From positions 496,001-560,000 of the forward strand of contig NZ_OU015584.1 in the NCBI RefSeq assembly GCF_907165195.1: DNA of 64,000 nt, read 5' to 3'. This DNA is from Parvicella tangerina. Its GTDB lineage: Bacteria > Bacteroidota > Bacteroidia > Flavobacteriales_D > Parvicellaceae. The stretch's first letter is position 1. Each line of letters opens with the position of its first letter. Shown here one piece after another: positions 13,999 to 24,680 of this stretch. The position numbers and the translations under genes were made by a program. The notes beneath the pieces were generated by a model. That model ran no database searches. It worked only from the letters and a program-made list of their open reading frames with translations, and was not told where the DNA came from.

Positions 13999-15531
13999 TT
14001 AAGCCTCCACCTGTTGGATCTTCTCAATCCCTATTTTCATCCGAGCTATCGTTTCTTCTTTCCCAAGAAGTTCACAAATTGCAAACATGCTTGGTCCCAT
14101 TCCAAGACCGGTTACCAGTACTCGGAAGTTGGGAAGCACCGCTCCCATACCCAACTCCTTGTCAGATAAGAACTGTTTGAAGATTGCTTCAAGAGTTTCA
14201 GCCTTCCAGTCAGTAGCTTGTTCGTATACACTGATCAATTCCTTCATGATCTCAGGGGTCTGCTCTTTCCATTTTTTTCGAACCGTTTTTGCATCAAATT
14301 CCTGAGGTCTTTCAAAGAAGTATTTGCCTTCCAGCATTTCATCAACAAAAGAAGCTCTTTCCTTCATCATTTCAGCAACACCAGCTAGAAACTCAAGCGA
14401 ATAATCTCCCTCAATCCTTTCTGAAAGTAATTGAGCAAGTTCCTCATTGCTTTTAGCTCTGAGGTAATGTTGGTTAAACCATTTTGTTTTGTCTGGGTCA
14501 AATTTTGCCCCACTCTTACTCACTCTTTCTAACGTAAAAGCATCTACTAATTCTTCTAATGAAAAAATCTCTTGAGGTGTACCAGGATTCCATCCTAGGA
14601 AAGCCAACATGTTTATAAAGCTCTCAGCAAAGTATCCTTTTTCTCGGTATCCAGAAGATACCTCTCCAGTTTTTGGGTCTTTCCATTCCAAAGGAAATAC
14701 GGGGAACCCTAAGCGATCACCATCTCGCTTACTTAACTTGCCATTCCCATCGGGTTTAAGTAATAGTGGTAAATGAGCAAATAGAGGCATGGTATCCTCC
14801 CATCCTAAAAATCGGTATAACAACACATGAAGTGGGGCCGATGGTAGCCATTCTTCGCCACGAATCACATGTGAAATCTCCATTAAATGATCATCAACAA
14901 TGTTGGCAAGGTGATAGGTAGGCATCCCATCTGATTTGAAGATCACTTTGTCATCCAAGTTGTTTGTGTTTACCGTTACCCAGCCTCGGATCACATCATG
15001 AAAACGCACATCTTCGTTTCTTGGCATTTTAATTCGGATTGTATAGGGATCTCCAGCTTCTAATTTTGCTCTAACTTCATCCGATGAAAGAGAAATAGAG
15101 TTCTTCATAGAGCCTCTTGTGATGCTGTTGTATTGCCAGTTAGGCATTTTAGCTTTTTTTGCCATTTCTCTCATGTTTGTGAGATCATCTGGCGTGTCAA
15201 ATGCATAATAAGCATGTCCGTTTTCGACCAATTGCATAGCATAAGGACGATAAATATCTGCTTCTTTTCGTTCGGATTGTTTGTAGGGTCCAAAATCTCC
15301 ACCAATTCCTTGCCCTTCATTTGGCATGATACCGCACCATTTTAAAGACTCGATTATGTAATCTTCGGCACCATCCACAAAACGCGTTTGATCAGTGTCT
15401 TCTATTCTTAAAATGAAATCACCACCATGCTTTTTTGCGAACAGGTAGTTATATAGCGCAGTTCTTACACCACCCATGTGAAGCGGTCCTGTTGGACTAG
15501 GGGCAAATCTTACTCTTACTTTTCTTTCCAT
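13999..15531 (-). CDS. gltX: Glutamate-tRNA ligase
   Basis: This class I aminoacyl-tRNA synthetase charges tRNA-Glu. The HIGH-type motif is PSPTGPLHMGG near residue 10 and the KMSKS-type motif is KLSKRDGDRLG in the middle. ILRIEDTDQTR is diagnostic. About 510 residues is normal. I prefer ATG 15531 (MERKVRVRFAPS) to ATG 15540. A minus-strand -7 element TACTTTTG is at 15577-15570. It converges on the RNase H gene with no gap. Confidence 0.96.
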   Translation of the reverse strand: MERKVRVRFAPSPTGPLHMGGVRTALYNYLFAKKHGGDFILRIEDTDQTRFVDGAEDYIIESLKWCGIMPNEGQGIGGDFGPYKQSERKEADIYRPYAMQLVENGHAYYAFDTPDDLTNMREMAKKAKMPNWQYNSITRGSMKNSISLSSDEVRAKLEAGDPYTIRIKMPRNEDVRFHDVIRGWVTVNTNNLDDKVIFKSDGMPTYHLANIVDDHLMEISHVIRGEEWLPSAPLHVLLYRFLGWEDTMPLFAHLPLLLKPDGNGKLSKRDGDRLGFPVFPLEWKDPKTGEVSSGYREKGYFAESFINMLAFLGWNPGTPQEIFSLEELVDAFTLERVSKSGAKFDPDKTKWFNQHYLRAKSNEELAQLLSERIEGDYSLEFLAGVAEMMKERASFVDEMLEGKYFFERPQEFDAKTVRKKWKEQTPEIMKELISVYEQATDWKAETLEAIFKQFLSDKELGMGAVLPNFRVLVTGLGMGPSMFAICELLGKEETIARMKIGIEKIQQVEA

Positions 15532-15569
15532 AACAAACAATTAGGTCAGTCCTATTTTTATTAAGGATG

Positions 15570-15577
15570 CAAAAGTA
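15570..15577 (-). promoter_or_regulatory. -7 promoter element of gltX
   Basis: On the minus strand this reads TACTTTTG, matching TAnnTTTG exactly, about 38 bp upstream of the gltX ATG. Confidence 0.55.
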
Positions 15578-15602
15578 AGCATTTACTGGAAACATTGTAG
15601 CA

Positions 15603-17330
15603 TTATCTCATGATATGAACATACCCAGTTACATGAGTTCTCAGGCTCTCGTCCTTATTCTCGTTGTACTCGTATTTCTTTGAATTTGGCTCAACCAAAT
15701 AATAATAGACCCCTGATGCGAGTTTATTTCCAGATTTGTAGTGTGTGCCGTCCCAATCGTCTTGATAATCCTCATTCATGTAAACGATCTTTCCCCATCT
15801 ATTGTAAACGGTTAGTTTGGAGTTTTCGTAACCGTTCAAATATTGTATAATGAATGTTTCATTCTGACCATCTCCGTTAGGCGTGAAAACGTTGGGTGGA
15901 ACGATAGGACATTGTACCCAAACAGTTACAGTGTCTGACGCAGGGCTTCCACATTCGTCAGATGAAGTTAAAATGTAATCCCTTGTTTCATCCCCAAAAA
16001 CAGTAATGCTGGTAGAGGTTTGGCCAGTATTCCATTCATAAGATACTGGAGGTAATCCTCCGCTTGTGGTAGCATTTAAATCTACGTTTTCCAGACAAAC
16101 GTTAAGACTGTCTGGTAACTCCACGACTAATGGATCATAATCTGATATCGTCAGTACTTCTGAGATCGTATCGAATTGACCGCTACAAGTTTCATAAATG
16201 ATGAGCATTTCAACTGTTTCTGCTGGCTCGTCATTCCCATCAATGTATGGGTAAATGAATACGGTGTCAGAGTAAACTCCTGTTGCTAATGTTAAACTGT
16301 CGGGAACTTCAATATAGTCTGTTCCATTAACAGCTGTTCCACTCATTTCAAAATGGACGGTAAAGTCTTGCGTTGTATCAGGGCGGGTAAAGGCAAAGAA
16401 AGCCGAATTACATCCTTCATAAAGTGCTGTGTCGCCATTCAAAATTCCTGCACTTACGTCAACACCAACCGAAGTAAAACTTCCTCCTTCAAGAAACACA
16501 CCAGAATCAAATTGGGAGTCACCCCCATCCCCAATGGCGAGTTTAATGTGATACGTTTGGTTGCAAACTACTGCTGCTCTACACTCAAGAACTACTGTGT
16601 TTCCATCGTACTCATAGTTTGTTGAAGTGTTATTCCCAGCATAGAAAACGCTATAAGTAGCCCAGCTAAGATCAATTGATGAACAGTTGCTTGGTGAGCC
16701 TGATGAACCTGCAACTCCAGGATTAACGGTGTTAATTGAAACAGGCGTAGTTGTATATACACTTGGATTGGATGGATCAGGAATAAGCGCCAGGTTTTGC
16801 GCAGCATAAGATCCTCCTGATGGATTAGGCCCTGAAAGGAAAAAGCCAAATGCATCGTTAACACTTCCGCACACATATTCTGGGTATTCCTCAGAAGCGA
16901 AAACATAACTAAAACTTATTGAATCGCCAACTGGAACAAAGTCAAACTCAACAACACATTCATCCCAAATCTGATTTGGGGTAATTGATGCTAAGTCTGT
17001 GTCAGACCCCATTGAGCCTGAACCACCAGCACTAGAACCTGTTCCAGTGTTGGGTTGTGAAGCCATGGTGACATCTCCAGACCCCAAAATTAACCCTTGG
17101 CCCAGACCAACAGATTGTGTTGCATCTGAGAACTCTCCAACCTGTTCGTTTTGCACATTTGCTGCTCCTCCATTAAATTGCACATTAGTAATGTTTACTC
17201 CTGGTCCGGCAAGAACATTTTGAATATACCATTCTATGTTTTGATTGTTTGAAACAACTACTTGTGCATGAGAAATACTAACAGAGACAAGAAGAAATAA
17301 TGTTAGAAAGGGTTTAAACGAAGGGTTCAT
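15603..17330 (-). CDS. Choice-of-anchor L domain protein exported by T9SS
   Basis: The 575-residue protein has a signal peptide ([16 protein letters not shown]) and an N-terminal choice-of-anchor L type domain ([20 protein letters not shown], residues about 141-160). A Calx-beta-like region follows ([20 protein letters not shown]), then an Ig-like segment. The C-terminus is the CHU_C/gliding-motility sorting domain: [26 protein letters not shown] and ASGVYYYLV. This is a type-B T9SS cargo, probably displayed on the cell surface. No catalytic motif is visible; adhesion is likely. It is divergent from the peptidase gene at 17406. Confidence 0.88.
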   Translation of the reverse strand: MNPSFKPFLTLFLLVSVSISHAQVVVSNNQNIEWYIQNVLAGPGVNITNVQFNGGAANVQNEQVGEFSDATQSVGLGQGLILGSGDVTMASQPNTGTGSSAGGSGSMGSDTDLASITPNQIWDECVVEFDFVPVGDSISFSYVFASEEYPEYVCGSVNDAFGFFLSGPNPSGGSYAAQNLALIPDPSNPSVYTTTPVSINTVNPGVAGSSGSPSNCSSIDLSWATYSVFYAGNNTSTNYEYDGNTVVLECRAAVVCNQTYHIKLAIGDGGDSQFDSGVFLEGGSFTSVGVDVSAGILNGDTALYEGCNSAFFAFTRPDTTQDFTVHFEMSGTAVNGTDYIEVPDSLTLATGVYSDTVFIYPYIDGNDEPAETVEMLIIYETCSGQFDTISEVLTISDYDPLVVELPDSLNVCLENVDLNATTSGGLPPVSYEWNTGQTSTSITVFGDETRDYILTSSDECGSPASDTVTVWVQCPIVPPNVFTPNGDGQNETFIIQYLNGYENSKLTVYNRWGKIVYMNEDYQDDWDGTHYKSGNKLASGVYYYLVEPNSKKYEYNENKDESLRTHVTGYVHIMR

Positions 17331-17352
17331 ATTTCTGATTGGTTTAAAATGA

Positions 17353-17360
17353 TAATTTTG
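17353..17360 (+). promoter_or_regulatory. -7 promoter element of the M20 dipeptidase gene
   Basis: TAATTTTG matches TAnnTTTG exactly. It predicts a transcript start near 17367 and fits ATG 17406 with a normal leader. Confidence 0.5.
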
Positions 17361-17405
17361 TAAACTGACGATTTTGTCAGTGGAATGGTTGCAAATATAA
17401 TTAAT

Positions 17406-18791
17406 ATGACGAGTACGAAATTTGTAGAGGAGAATAAAGATCGATTAATAGAAGAACTAAAGGAGTTTTTAAAGATTAAATCCGTTAGTGCTGATCCAGC
17501 ATTTGCTGGAGATGTTCAGGCGTGTGCTGGTTTTGTAGAGAATAGCCTAAAAAAGGCAGGAGTGGCTCATACCGAAATTTGTGAAACAGATGGGCATCCT
17601 ATTGTTTATGGAGAACATATTGTAGATGAAAAATTACCCACAGTTTTGGTTTATGGGCATTACGATGTTCAACCCGCTGATCCTGTTGAATTATGGGATT
17701 CGGATCCTTTTGACCCCGTTATTCGATCAACGGAAACTCATCCAGAAGGGGCAATTTTTGCGAGAGGCGCATGTGATGATAAGGGGCAGGTTTTTATGCA
17801 TGTGAAGGCTGCCGAATTTATGATTAAAGAAGGGAAATTGCCATGTAACCTTAAATTTATGATTGAAGGAGAAGAGGAGGTTGGATCCACGAATTTGGGA
17901 ATCTTCGTTAAAGAGAATGTAGAGAAATTAAAAGCTGATGTGATCTTGGTTTCTGATACTTCAATTATTGCTAATGACGTGCCTTCCATCACTGTCGGAC
18001 TGAGAGGACTTTCTTATATGGAGGTCGAGGTAACTGGTCCGAACAGGGATTTACACTCTGGTATTTACGGAGGTGCTGTAGCAAACCCAATTAATATTTT
18101 ATGCAAAATGATCGCTTCTCTGCAGGATGATCGTAACAAAATCACTATCCCTGGGTTTTATGATAAAGTGATGGATGTTTCAGCGGAGGAAAGAGCGGAG
18201 ATGGGAAGAGCCCCATTTGATTTGGAGGATTACAAAAGTGATTTGAACATTGATGATGTGCATGGAGAAGAGGGGTACACCACGAATGAAAGAGCTTCTA
18301 TTCGTCCAACGTTAGATGTAAACGGTATTTGGGGAGGATATACAGGTGAAGGTGCGAAGACGGTGCTCCCAAGTAAGGCTTACGCAAAGATATCTATGAG
18401 GCTGGTGCCTAATCAGGAGTGGGAAGAGGTCTCAAAATTGTTTCAGGAGCATTTTGAGAGGATCGCTCCTAAATCAGTCAAGGTTAAAGTTACCCCACAT
18501 CATGGAGGGCAAGGCGCTGTTATTCCGACAAACTTCGCTGCTTATCAAGCTGCTTCCAAAGCAATGGAGACTACTTTTGGAAAAAAGCCAATCCCTGAAA
18601 GAAGTGGAGGAAGTATTCCGATTATTGCTCTTTTTGAAGAGGTTCTCGGGCTCAAGTCTGTACTCTTTGGGTTTGGTTTGGCATCTGATTTGATTCATTC
18701 ACCAAATGAACATTATGGCTTGTTCAATTATTTCAAAGGGATCGAGACGATTCCGTTGTTTTATGAGAACTACGCCCAATTAAAAGAATAA
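17406..18791 (+). CDS. M20 family dipeptidase
   Basis: I prefer ATG 17406 ([18 protein letters not shown]) to the in-frame ATG at 17385, since relatives begin this way. The protein of about 461 residues has the M20 metal-binding order [21 protein letters not shown] (bridging Asp), EGEEEVGS (catalytic Glu) and VSDTSI. The dimerisation domain starts at [22 protein letters not shown] and the C-terminal [10 protein letters not shown] supply the last zinc ligand. It hydrolyses dipeptides or related amides in the cytoplasm. A lipoprotein gene follows 3 bp later. Confidence 0.93.
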   Translation: MTSTKFVEENKDRLIEELKEFLKIKSVSADPAFAGDVQACAGFVENSLKKAGVAHTEICETDGHPIVYGEHIVDEKLPTVLVYGHYDVQPADPVELWDSDPFDPVIRSTETHPEGAIFARGACDDKGQVFMHVKAAEFMIKEGKLPCNLKFMIEGEEEVGSTNLGIFVKENVEKLKADVILVSDTSIIANDVPSITVGLRGLSYMEVEVTGPNRDLHSGIYGGAVANPINILCKMIASLQDDRNKITIPGFYDKVMDVSAEERAEMGRAPFDLEDYKSDLNIDDVHGEEGYTTNERASIRPTLDVNGIWGGYTGEGAKTVLPSKAYAKISMRLVPNQEWEEVSKLFQEHFERIAPKSVKVKVTPHHGGQGAVIPTNFAAYQAASKAMETTFGKKPIPERSGGSIPIIALFEEVLGLKSVLFGFGLASDLIHSPNEHYGLFNYFKGIETIPLFYENYAQLKE

Positions 18792-18794
18792 TAT

Positions 18795-19268
18795 ATGGTT
18801 TCAGTTAGGTTTTTGAGGTTTTTCCTCTTACTGGGGATGGTAGTTTCTCTGCAAAGTTGCTTTGATTACGAAGAAGTGCTTTTTAGGGGGGTGCAAAATG
18901 TTTCTGTTTTAGAACGAACAGATAACGTGGTGAAATTACAGATTGATGTCAAGGTTGACAACCCGAACAAGTTTAACATTAAAGTGAAAAAGTCTACGAT
19001 GGATATCTACATTAATGAGCAGTATGTTGGTAAAACGCACCTTGATGACAAAATAATTCTCAAAAAGAGAACTGAAGATGTCTATGGTGTTGTTTTGCGC
19101 GCTAACCCTAAAGATATTTTGAAGGCTGCTATGGGCTCTTTGGGAGGGTTGTTAAAAGGAAATGTGACCGTAAGACTGAAAGGAGACGTTAAAGGTTCTG
19201 TTTACGGAATATCGAAGAAAGTTCCTGTTGATGTTGAGGAGAAAATTGATCTTAAAAGTTTAATGTAG
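18795..19268 (+). CDS. LEA14-like (water stress/hypersensitive response domain) lipoprotein
   Basis: The 157-residue protein has a lipoprotein signal ending in LQSC, so the mature N-terminus would be Cys22. The body (VKLQIDVKVDNPNKFNIKVK, then TMDIYINEQYVGKTHL) fits the LEA_2/WHy domain. It follows the peptidase gene by 3 bp and converges on the T9SS cargo gene with a 1-bp gap. It is probably anchored on a membrane facing the periplasm or outside. The function is unknown. Confidence 0.75.
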   Translation: MVSVRFLRFFLLLGMVVSLQSCFDYEEVLFRGVQNVSVLERTDNVVKLQIDVKVDNPNKFNIKVKKSTMDIYINEQYVGKTHLDDKIILKKRTEDVYGVVLRANPKDILKAAMGSLGGLLKGNVTVRLKGDVKGSVYGISKKVPVDVEEKIDLKSLM

Positions 19269-19269
19269 A

Positions 19270-21909
19270 TCAGTTGCCAGTTTGGCCGTTATTCTCAAAT
19301 ACATGAATGAAGCCAGTTAATACAACTGGTTCAATACCACTCAGTCGAATGGTGTTCACTGTGCAAAGGTAGTAGTAAACCCCGTCTGATACAGGTTCTC
19401 CGCTTTCCTGGTGTTTTCCGTCCCAGTTAATATCAGGATCTGTTGTATTAAAAATTACCTGACCCCAACGATTGTAAATTTCAAGTTCTATACTCTCAAC
19501 ATATTTATAAGGAAATATGGGGTGGAAAAGGTCATTTGTTCCATCACCGTTAGGTGTAAAAACATTAGGAAGCTCATATTCCGGACAGTTGTCAAAGCAA
19601 ACCGTGTTGCTTGAATCGCTTTCGTTTCCGTATTGTACTGAGTCTATTGCAGTAACCACGTAACAGCCTGCGACACTTCCATTATAATTATGTGTTATCG
19701 TGGTATCAGAATTACTATTCAAAGAACGAATCAAAAACATGGTGTCCCCTTCAACTGGAGTAAAATAGACATTGTATGACATCACATCATCGGCACAGTC
19801 ATTATTAGGATTGTTCCAGGTTAGGATATTCTCACCAAGTTCGCAGTCTCCTTCCAAAGTTAAAGTTGGAGGACAAGGAGGAGTGAGGTCAATTGGAGAG
19901 TCACAAACAACCTGACTAAGGTTTTCAATCGGATTGATAATACTGGCGTTTGAATAATACCCAATACTCTTGACATAATAGCAATAATTTAAACCGTTAA
20001 TCAAGCCAGTGTCTCTGTAGCTTTGAGTAGTTGTTGAGCCAATAAGACTGTATGGTCCCCCAAAATTAGAAGAACGATATACTTCGTAGTCAGTGTTAAT
20101 CCAGGGCACATTTTCATTCCAGACTAAAAGTATTTCATTGTCATTAGGAGTGGTTTCTATAAAGATGCTGCCCCCTCGATTTGAAGAGCCCACCAAGCTA
20201 TCATCACCCAAGTGGTCATAGAAAAGCTCAACTCTGAAATAATATTCCTGATCTTGTGTATTGATACCAGTTACGGTAAAAGTAGTGTCGGTTTGATAAA
20301 GAAAATTACTGCTGGCAGTCTGCCCGATCAAGTTGTTGATATTGTTAATCGATGCGCCTTGATAAACGTTGTAAAAATATGGTCCTGGAAACTGATTGGT
20401 GTCTAGTTCAGTGGGTTTAGACCACATGATGGAGTCAATTCCGTTGGTTTGGTCAGTGGCATTAACCGTTACGTGAGTAAGAATGGGGACTTCTTTCTTT
20501 AAGCTAGCGCAAGCCGTATCTGAAGGGCAACTTTCTACCTGATTCACATTGTAGAATGCGGTGACCACATAGCAATAATTAATCCCGAGGGTTAAACTGG
20601 TGTTGTCAGTAAAAGAGTTGTTTGAAGCACCAAATACACTTCCAACCAAAACAAAACCTTCATCCAATGGGGAAGGGAAATCGCAGCAATCACCAAACGA
20701 AAAGCTCGGGCTGGTTGTTCGATAAATATGATATCCTTCAGCATTATTGCAAGAAGACGCATCCCAGGAAATATTCACTCCATTACCAAATGGGGTAGCG
20801 GTCACACCAGTAACAACAGGAGGAAGTACCGTGATGTCGACATTTGCATAGTCACTGAATGTTGGGTCTCCATTATCTTGCGCAGCAAATAATACTTGAT
20901 AAATGCCTGGCTTAATATGGTCGCAAGTTGTGTTCCAATCAAAGTTTCCCGTAACACTACTAGAACTACTTACCGTTGGAAAAGTAGCAGGGCTGCTCGT
21001 AACACTTAATGGATTTCCAGAAGCTGTTAACGAGATCACATCACCGTCAGGGTCAGTGGCACTAACGTTAAAGTTGATATTATCTCCCGTTGTCACACAA
21101 AATGGTCCGGGAACATTTAGTACTGGAGGTTCATTGTCACAATTTCCATTAACGGTTACCTGTATGTCTCTATAAACATAGCCAACGGGATAGCCGTTCC
21201 GCCATTCAGTTATTTTAAAGGTAATATTAAACTCCCCTACCGTTCCTGGAGAGTCCCAGCAATACGTTCCTGTTTCCTCATCCATAGATCCTGAACCGCC
21301 TCCAACACTCGGAGGAAATTCGTAAGAGCCGCCAATTGCTAGAGACATACAGTCTCCTCCTAATGGAGCTACTAATTCGTAGCTTAAACTATCTCCGTCA
21401 GGGTCAACAGCCTGAGGGTTGTAACAGTAGGGCACTCCAATACAAGCAATCGCAGGACATGGACATTCATCAAACTGTACTGAATTATTTGCATTTCCTA
21501 GAAAAGGACTGATGACCAACTGAGACTGCAAAGAGAAAATAGTGTTATCTGAATTTCCGCTGTCAATATTTAAAATTCCCCCATTACGATTGGGGTCTTC
21601 CATACAGATCGTGTAAGTCCCTGCGCTCGAGAAGGTGTGGATGCCTTTGTAAATGTTTTTTTGATGATCAAAAGGCTGCGGAATCTCCTGTATTCTTGGC
21701 AGTGTGTCAATGGTCCCATCTCCGTAGTTGATATACAACTCATCACGGTCAGCTTGTGCAGAAGGACCCACATCTGTACAGGTGGTAATAGTGAATTCAT
21801 AGGTGTTTCCGCCTAAATGTAAGTACGTAATCTCACCTCCTCGATTATGAGAGGCGAAGATCGTTACAAAGGGAGCGATCAAAATCAGTATAATGAATAG
21901 TTTTCTCAC
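19270..21909 (-). CDS. T9SS cargo with fibronectin type III-like domains and CHU_C sorting domain
   Basis: The 879-residue protein has a signal peptide (LFIILILIAPFVTIFASHN). Its N-terminal module RGGEITYLHLGGNTYEFTIT recurs in Bacteroidota surface proteins. Cadherin/PKD-like (SATDPDGDVISL) and several fibronectin III-like domains follow (GVNISWDASSCNNAEGYHIY; ILLVWNENVPWINTDYEVYR). The C-terminal sorting domain reads [26 protein letters not shown] and DGVYYYLCT. It is probably a surface adhesin or structural protein; no catalytic residues are recognised. It lies head-to-head with the aminopeptidase gene across 75 bp. Confidence 0.85.
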   Translation of the reverse strand: MRKLFIILILIAPFVTIFASHNRGGEITYLHLGGNTYEFTITTCTDVGPSAQADRDELYINYGDGTIDTLPRIQEIPQPFDHQKNIYKGIHTFSSAGTYTICMEDPNRNGGILNIDSGNSDNTIFSLQSQLVISPFLGNANNSVQFDECPCPAIACIGVPYCYNPQAVDPDGDSLSYELVAPLGGDCMSLAIGGSYEFPPSVGGGSGSMDEETGTYCWDSPGTVGEFNITFKITEWRNGYPVGYVYRDIQVTVNGNCDNEPPVLNVPGPFCVTTGDNINFNVSATDPDGDVISLTASGNPLSVTSSPATFPTVSSSSSVTGNFDWNTTCDHIKPGIYQVLFAAQDNGDPTFSDYANVDITVLPPVVTGVTATPFGNGVNISWDASSCNNAEGYHIYRTTSPSFSFGDCCDFPSPLDEGFVLVGSVFGASNNSFTDNTSLTLGINYCYVVTAFYNVNQVESCPSDTACASLKKEVPILTHVTVNATDQTNGIDSIMWSKPTELDTNQFPGPYFYNVYQGASINNINNLIGQTASSNFLYQTDTTFTVTGINTQDQEYYFRVELFYDHLGDDSLVGSSNRGGSIFIETTPNDNEILLVWNENVPWINTDYEVYRSSNFGGPYSLIGSTTTQSYRDTGLINGLNYCYYVKSIGYYSNASIINPIENLSQVVCDSPIDLTPPCPPTLTLEGDCELGENILTWNNPNNDCADDVMSYNVYFTPVEGDTMFLIRSLNSNSDTTITHNYNGSVAGCYVVTAIDSVQYGNESDSSNTVCFDNCPEYELPNVFTPNGDGTNDLFHPIFPYKYVESIELEIYNRWGQVIFNTTDPDINWDGKHQESGEPVSDGVYYYLCTVNTIRLSGIEPVVLTGFIHVFENNGQTGN

Positions 21910-21984
21910 TTAGCTGAAAAATAGAACTCTAAAATTACCAATTTTGTTGTTTGCTGCCGACTAAAAGTCAGGTTAATTATTATA

Positions 21985-23454
21985 ATGACGTTTTTTTCAG
22001 CAAAAGGTCTCCTAGAAATTGTAATTTTGGGAAAAAATGTGGAAATGGGGGCAAAGAAAAAAGAAGTTTACGCTACGGTTGAAGTTATAGCAGCAAAGAA
22101 GGAAGTTGACAACACGTCACTGGATGCAGCTCAGAAAAAGTATGCTAAAGAGAAGCTTAAAGAGCAGGGAGATCATGTGGTGTTTGGTGATTTAGGGGTG
22201 TTGAACTTTGTTGTTCTAGCGAAAAGTAAGCAAGACTATAAAGGGGCTGAAAAACTTAGAAAGACAGGAGCTGCGATTACAAAAAAACTGAACGATGCCA
22301 AGCTTTCTAACGTGTTGGTGAAGTCAATTTCAAAGAATGATGATGCGCTCTACATCGTTGAGGGTATGGCTCTCTCAAATTATCAATTCTTGAAGTATTT
22401 TTCAGATAAAAAGAAGAAAGCAAATTCACTAGAGAATATCCTGGTTGAAGAAGGAAATATATCTTCCAAGAAAACGGCAGAAATGTGGTCAGTTGTCGAG
22501 GCTGTACTTAAAGCAAGAGATTTAGTTAATGAACCGCAGTCCTACCTGAGTGCACCACAATTGTCTGTTGAGATTCAAGAAATGGGGATGTACGCAGGGT
22601 TCGATGTGACAGTGCTTGATCAAGCCAAAATAGAATCGCTGAAAATGGGAGGACTGTTGGCGGTGAATAAAGGAAGTGTGGCGCCTTGTACTTTCAATAT
22701 TCTCGAATACAAACCGAAGAAAGCCAAGAATAAAAAACCTTTAATTTTAGTAGGTAAAGGAGTAGTTTATGATACTGGTGGGTTAAGTTTAAAACCTACA
22801 GCAAACTCTATGGACTTTATGAAATCTGATATGGGAGGAGCTGCAGTTGTTGCAGGAACGCTTCAGGCCATTGCCAAGGCTGGATTAAATGTTCACGTCA
22901 TTGGTTTGATACCTGCAACAGATAATCGACCAGGAGGTGATGCCTATGCACCTGGGGATGTGATAAAGATGTACGATGGCTCGACAGTTGAGGTCCTAAA
23001 TACGGATGCAGAAGGAAGAATGATCTTAGCAGATGCTTTGGCTTATGCGAAAAAATATGATCCTGAGTTAGTGATTGATTTTGCTACTCTTACGGGAGCA
23101 GCCATGCGCGCTGTGGGAAGTCATGCTTCTGTTGTAATGGGAAGCGCAGATGAAAAAGTTTTTAACCGATTATCAGAAGCTGGGAATGAAGTGTACGAAA
23201 GACAAGCACGGATGCCGTTTTATGAAGAATACGGTGAGGAAATTAAATCTCAAATAGCGGATATCAAAAATTTGGGAGGTCCTACCGCAGGAGCTATTAC
23301 TGCTGGAAAGTTCCTAGAGCATTTTACTGATTATCCTTGGGTACACATGGACATCGCTGGTCCGGCATGGGTTACTTCCCCAAAGGGCTATTTTACCTTT
23401 GGAGGTTCAGGAGTAGGCGTAAGAATGATGTTTGAGTACTTAAAAAACTATTGA
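21985..23454 (+). CDS. Leucyl aminopeptidase (M17 family)
   Basis: The 489-residue protein has the M17 catalytic region: VGKGVVYDTGGLSLKPT, MKSDMGGAAVVAG, IGLIPATDNRPGG and the signature NTDAEGRMILADALAYAKK, holding the two-zinc ligands and catalytic Lys and Arg. The N-terminal domain is divergent, as is usual. ATG 21985 is the furthest start; ATG 22045 (MGAKKKEVY) is possible. pdxA follows 6 bp later. It releases N-terminal amino acids from peptides in the cytoplasm. Confidence 0.9.
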   Translation: MTFFSAKGLLEIVILGKNVEMGAKKKEVYATVEVIAAKKEVDNTSLDAAQKKYAKEKLKEQGDHVVFGDLGVLNFVVLAKSKQDYKGAEKLRKTGAAITKKLNDAKLSNVLVKSISKNDDALYIVEGMALSNYQFLKYFSDKKKKANSLENILVEEGNISSKKTAEMWSVVEAVLKARDLVNEPQSYLSAPQLSVEIQEMGMYAGFDVTVLDQAKIESLKMGGLLAVNKGSVAPCTFNILEYKPKKAKNKKPLILVGKGVVYDTGGLSLKPTANSMDFMKSDMGGAAVVAGTLQAIAKAGLNVHVIGLIPATDNRPGGDAYAPGDVIKMYDGSTVEVLNTDAEGRMILADALAYAKKYDPELVIDFATLTGAAMRAVGSHASVVMGSADEKVFNRLSEAGNEVYERQARMPFYEEYGEEIKSQIADIKNLGGPTAGAITAGKFLEHFTDYPWVHMDIAGPAWVTSPKGYFTFGGSGVGVRMMFEYLKNY

Positions 23455-23460
23455 GAATAG

Positions 23461-24495
23461 ATGGGACGAGTTAAGGTTGGAATTACAGTAGGTGATACGA
23501 ATGGTATTGGTATTGAAGTAATTTTAAAGGCGCTAGAGGATAATAGGATGTTAGATAAAATAACTCCTGTTATATATGGTCCGGGTCGTGTAGTGTCATT
23601 TCATAAAAAAGCGTTGTCGCTGAATACGAACTATCAAAAAATAAATGACGCAAGTGAAGCCAAAGGTGGAAAAACGTTCTTATTGAGTACAAATGATGAA
23701 GAAGTTAAGGTTGACTTTGGAAATGCAACAAACGATAGTGGTCGGGAAGCTTATTCAAGCTTAAAGACTGCAGTAAGCGACTTAGCGGGGGCGAAAGTTG
23801 ATGTGCTCGTCACTGGACCAATAAACAAAAAGAACATTCAGGCGCAGGGTTTTGATTTTCCAGGTCATACAGAATACCTTACCAGTTATTCTAATGTGGA
23901 AGATTCATTGATGTTTATGATATACAATGACCTGCGGGTAGGAGTGGCTACCAATCATTTGCCGCTGAATCAGGTGACTAAGGAATTGACGAAAGAAGTT
24001 ATTGTTTCCAAAATAAAACTGATGGATCAATCTTTGAGACGCGACTTTTCTATTCCAAGGCCACGAATTGCAGTGCTTGGCTTAAACCCCCATGCAGGAG
24101 AGAACGGTGTGCTCGGAGGTGAAGAATCTGAAATAATACTACCAGCTATTGATCAAGTGAGTAAGGAGGGTATTTTAGCTTTTGGACCTTACGCTTCTGA
24201 TGGGTTGTTTGGTTCAGGCAGTTTTAAGAAGTTTGATGCTGTGCTTGCCATGTATCATGATCAGGGTCTGACTCCTTTTAAGGCGATAGCTGGAGGAGGC
24301 GGGGTTAATTTCACAGCTGGTCTTCCTATTGTGCGAACTTCTCCAGATCATGGAACAGCTTTTGAAATCGCAGGCAAAAACGAAGCAAGTCCAGATTCTT
24401 TGAGAAGCGCCATCTATCTGGCCGTAGACGTCTTTACTAATCGTAAAAGATTCAAGGAGTTGACGGCAGATCCACTGGTCCCTCAAAAAAAGTAG
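23461..24495 (+). CDS. pdxA: 4-hydroxythreonine-4-phosphate dehydrogenase
   Basis: The 344-residue protein catalyses the NAD-dependent step of DXP-dependent vitamin B6 synthesis. Family motifs are GITVGDTNGIGIEVILKAL at the N-terminus, TGPINKKNIQAQGFDFPGHT, AVLGLNPHAGENG, and the metal-binding MYHDQGLTPFKA with RTSPDHGTAFEIAG. Length is normal. It lies 6 bp after the aminopeptidase gene and is likely co-transcribed with it. Confidence 0.95.
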   Translation: MGRVKVGITVGDTNGIGIEVILKALEDNRMLDKITPVIYGPGRVVSFHKKALSLNTNYQKINDASEAKGGKTFLLSTNDEEVKVDFGNATNDSGREAYSSLKTAVSDLAGAKVDVLVTGPINKKNIQAQGFDFPGHTEYLTSYSNVEDSLMFMIYNDLRVGVATNHLPLNQVTKELTKEVIVSKIKLMDQSLRRDFSIPRPRIAVLGLNPHAGENGVLGGEESEIILPAIDQVSKEGILAFGPYASDGLFGSGSFKKFDAVLAMYHDQGLTPFKAIAGGGGVNFTAGLPIVRTSPDHGTAFEIAGKNEASPDSLRSAIYLAVDVFTNRKRFKELTADPLVPQKK

Positions 24496-24680
24496 AGGCA
24501 CTAAATAATCTAATTTTTTTGTGATTATTCTAAGCCTAAATAATCATTGATGAAATAATTGTTTCGCTTGTTAAGCATTATTAATTCAAGGTTAAGAGTT
24601 TGTTATAGGTGAGCATCAAGGACTATTCTTGTTGCGAATTTGTTATATATTGGACGCACCTATTTTAATAAGGCTTGTCT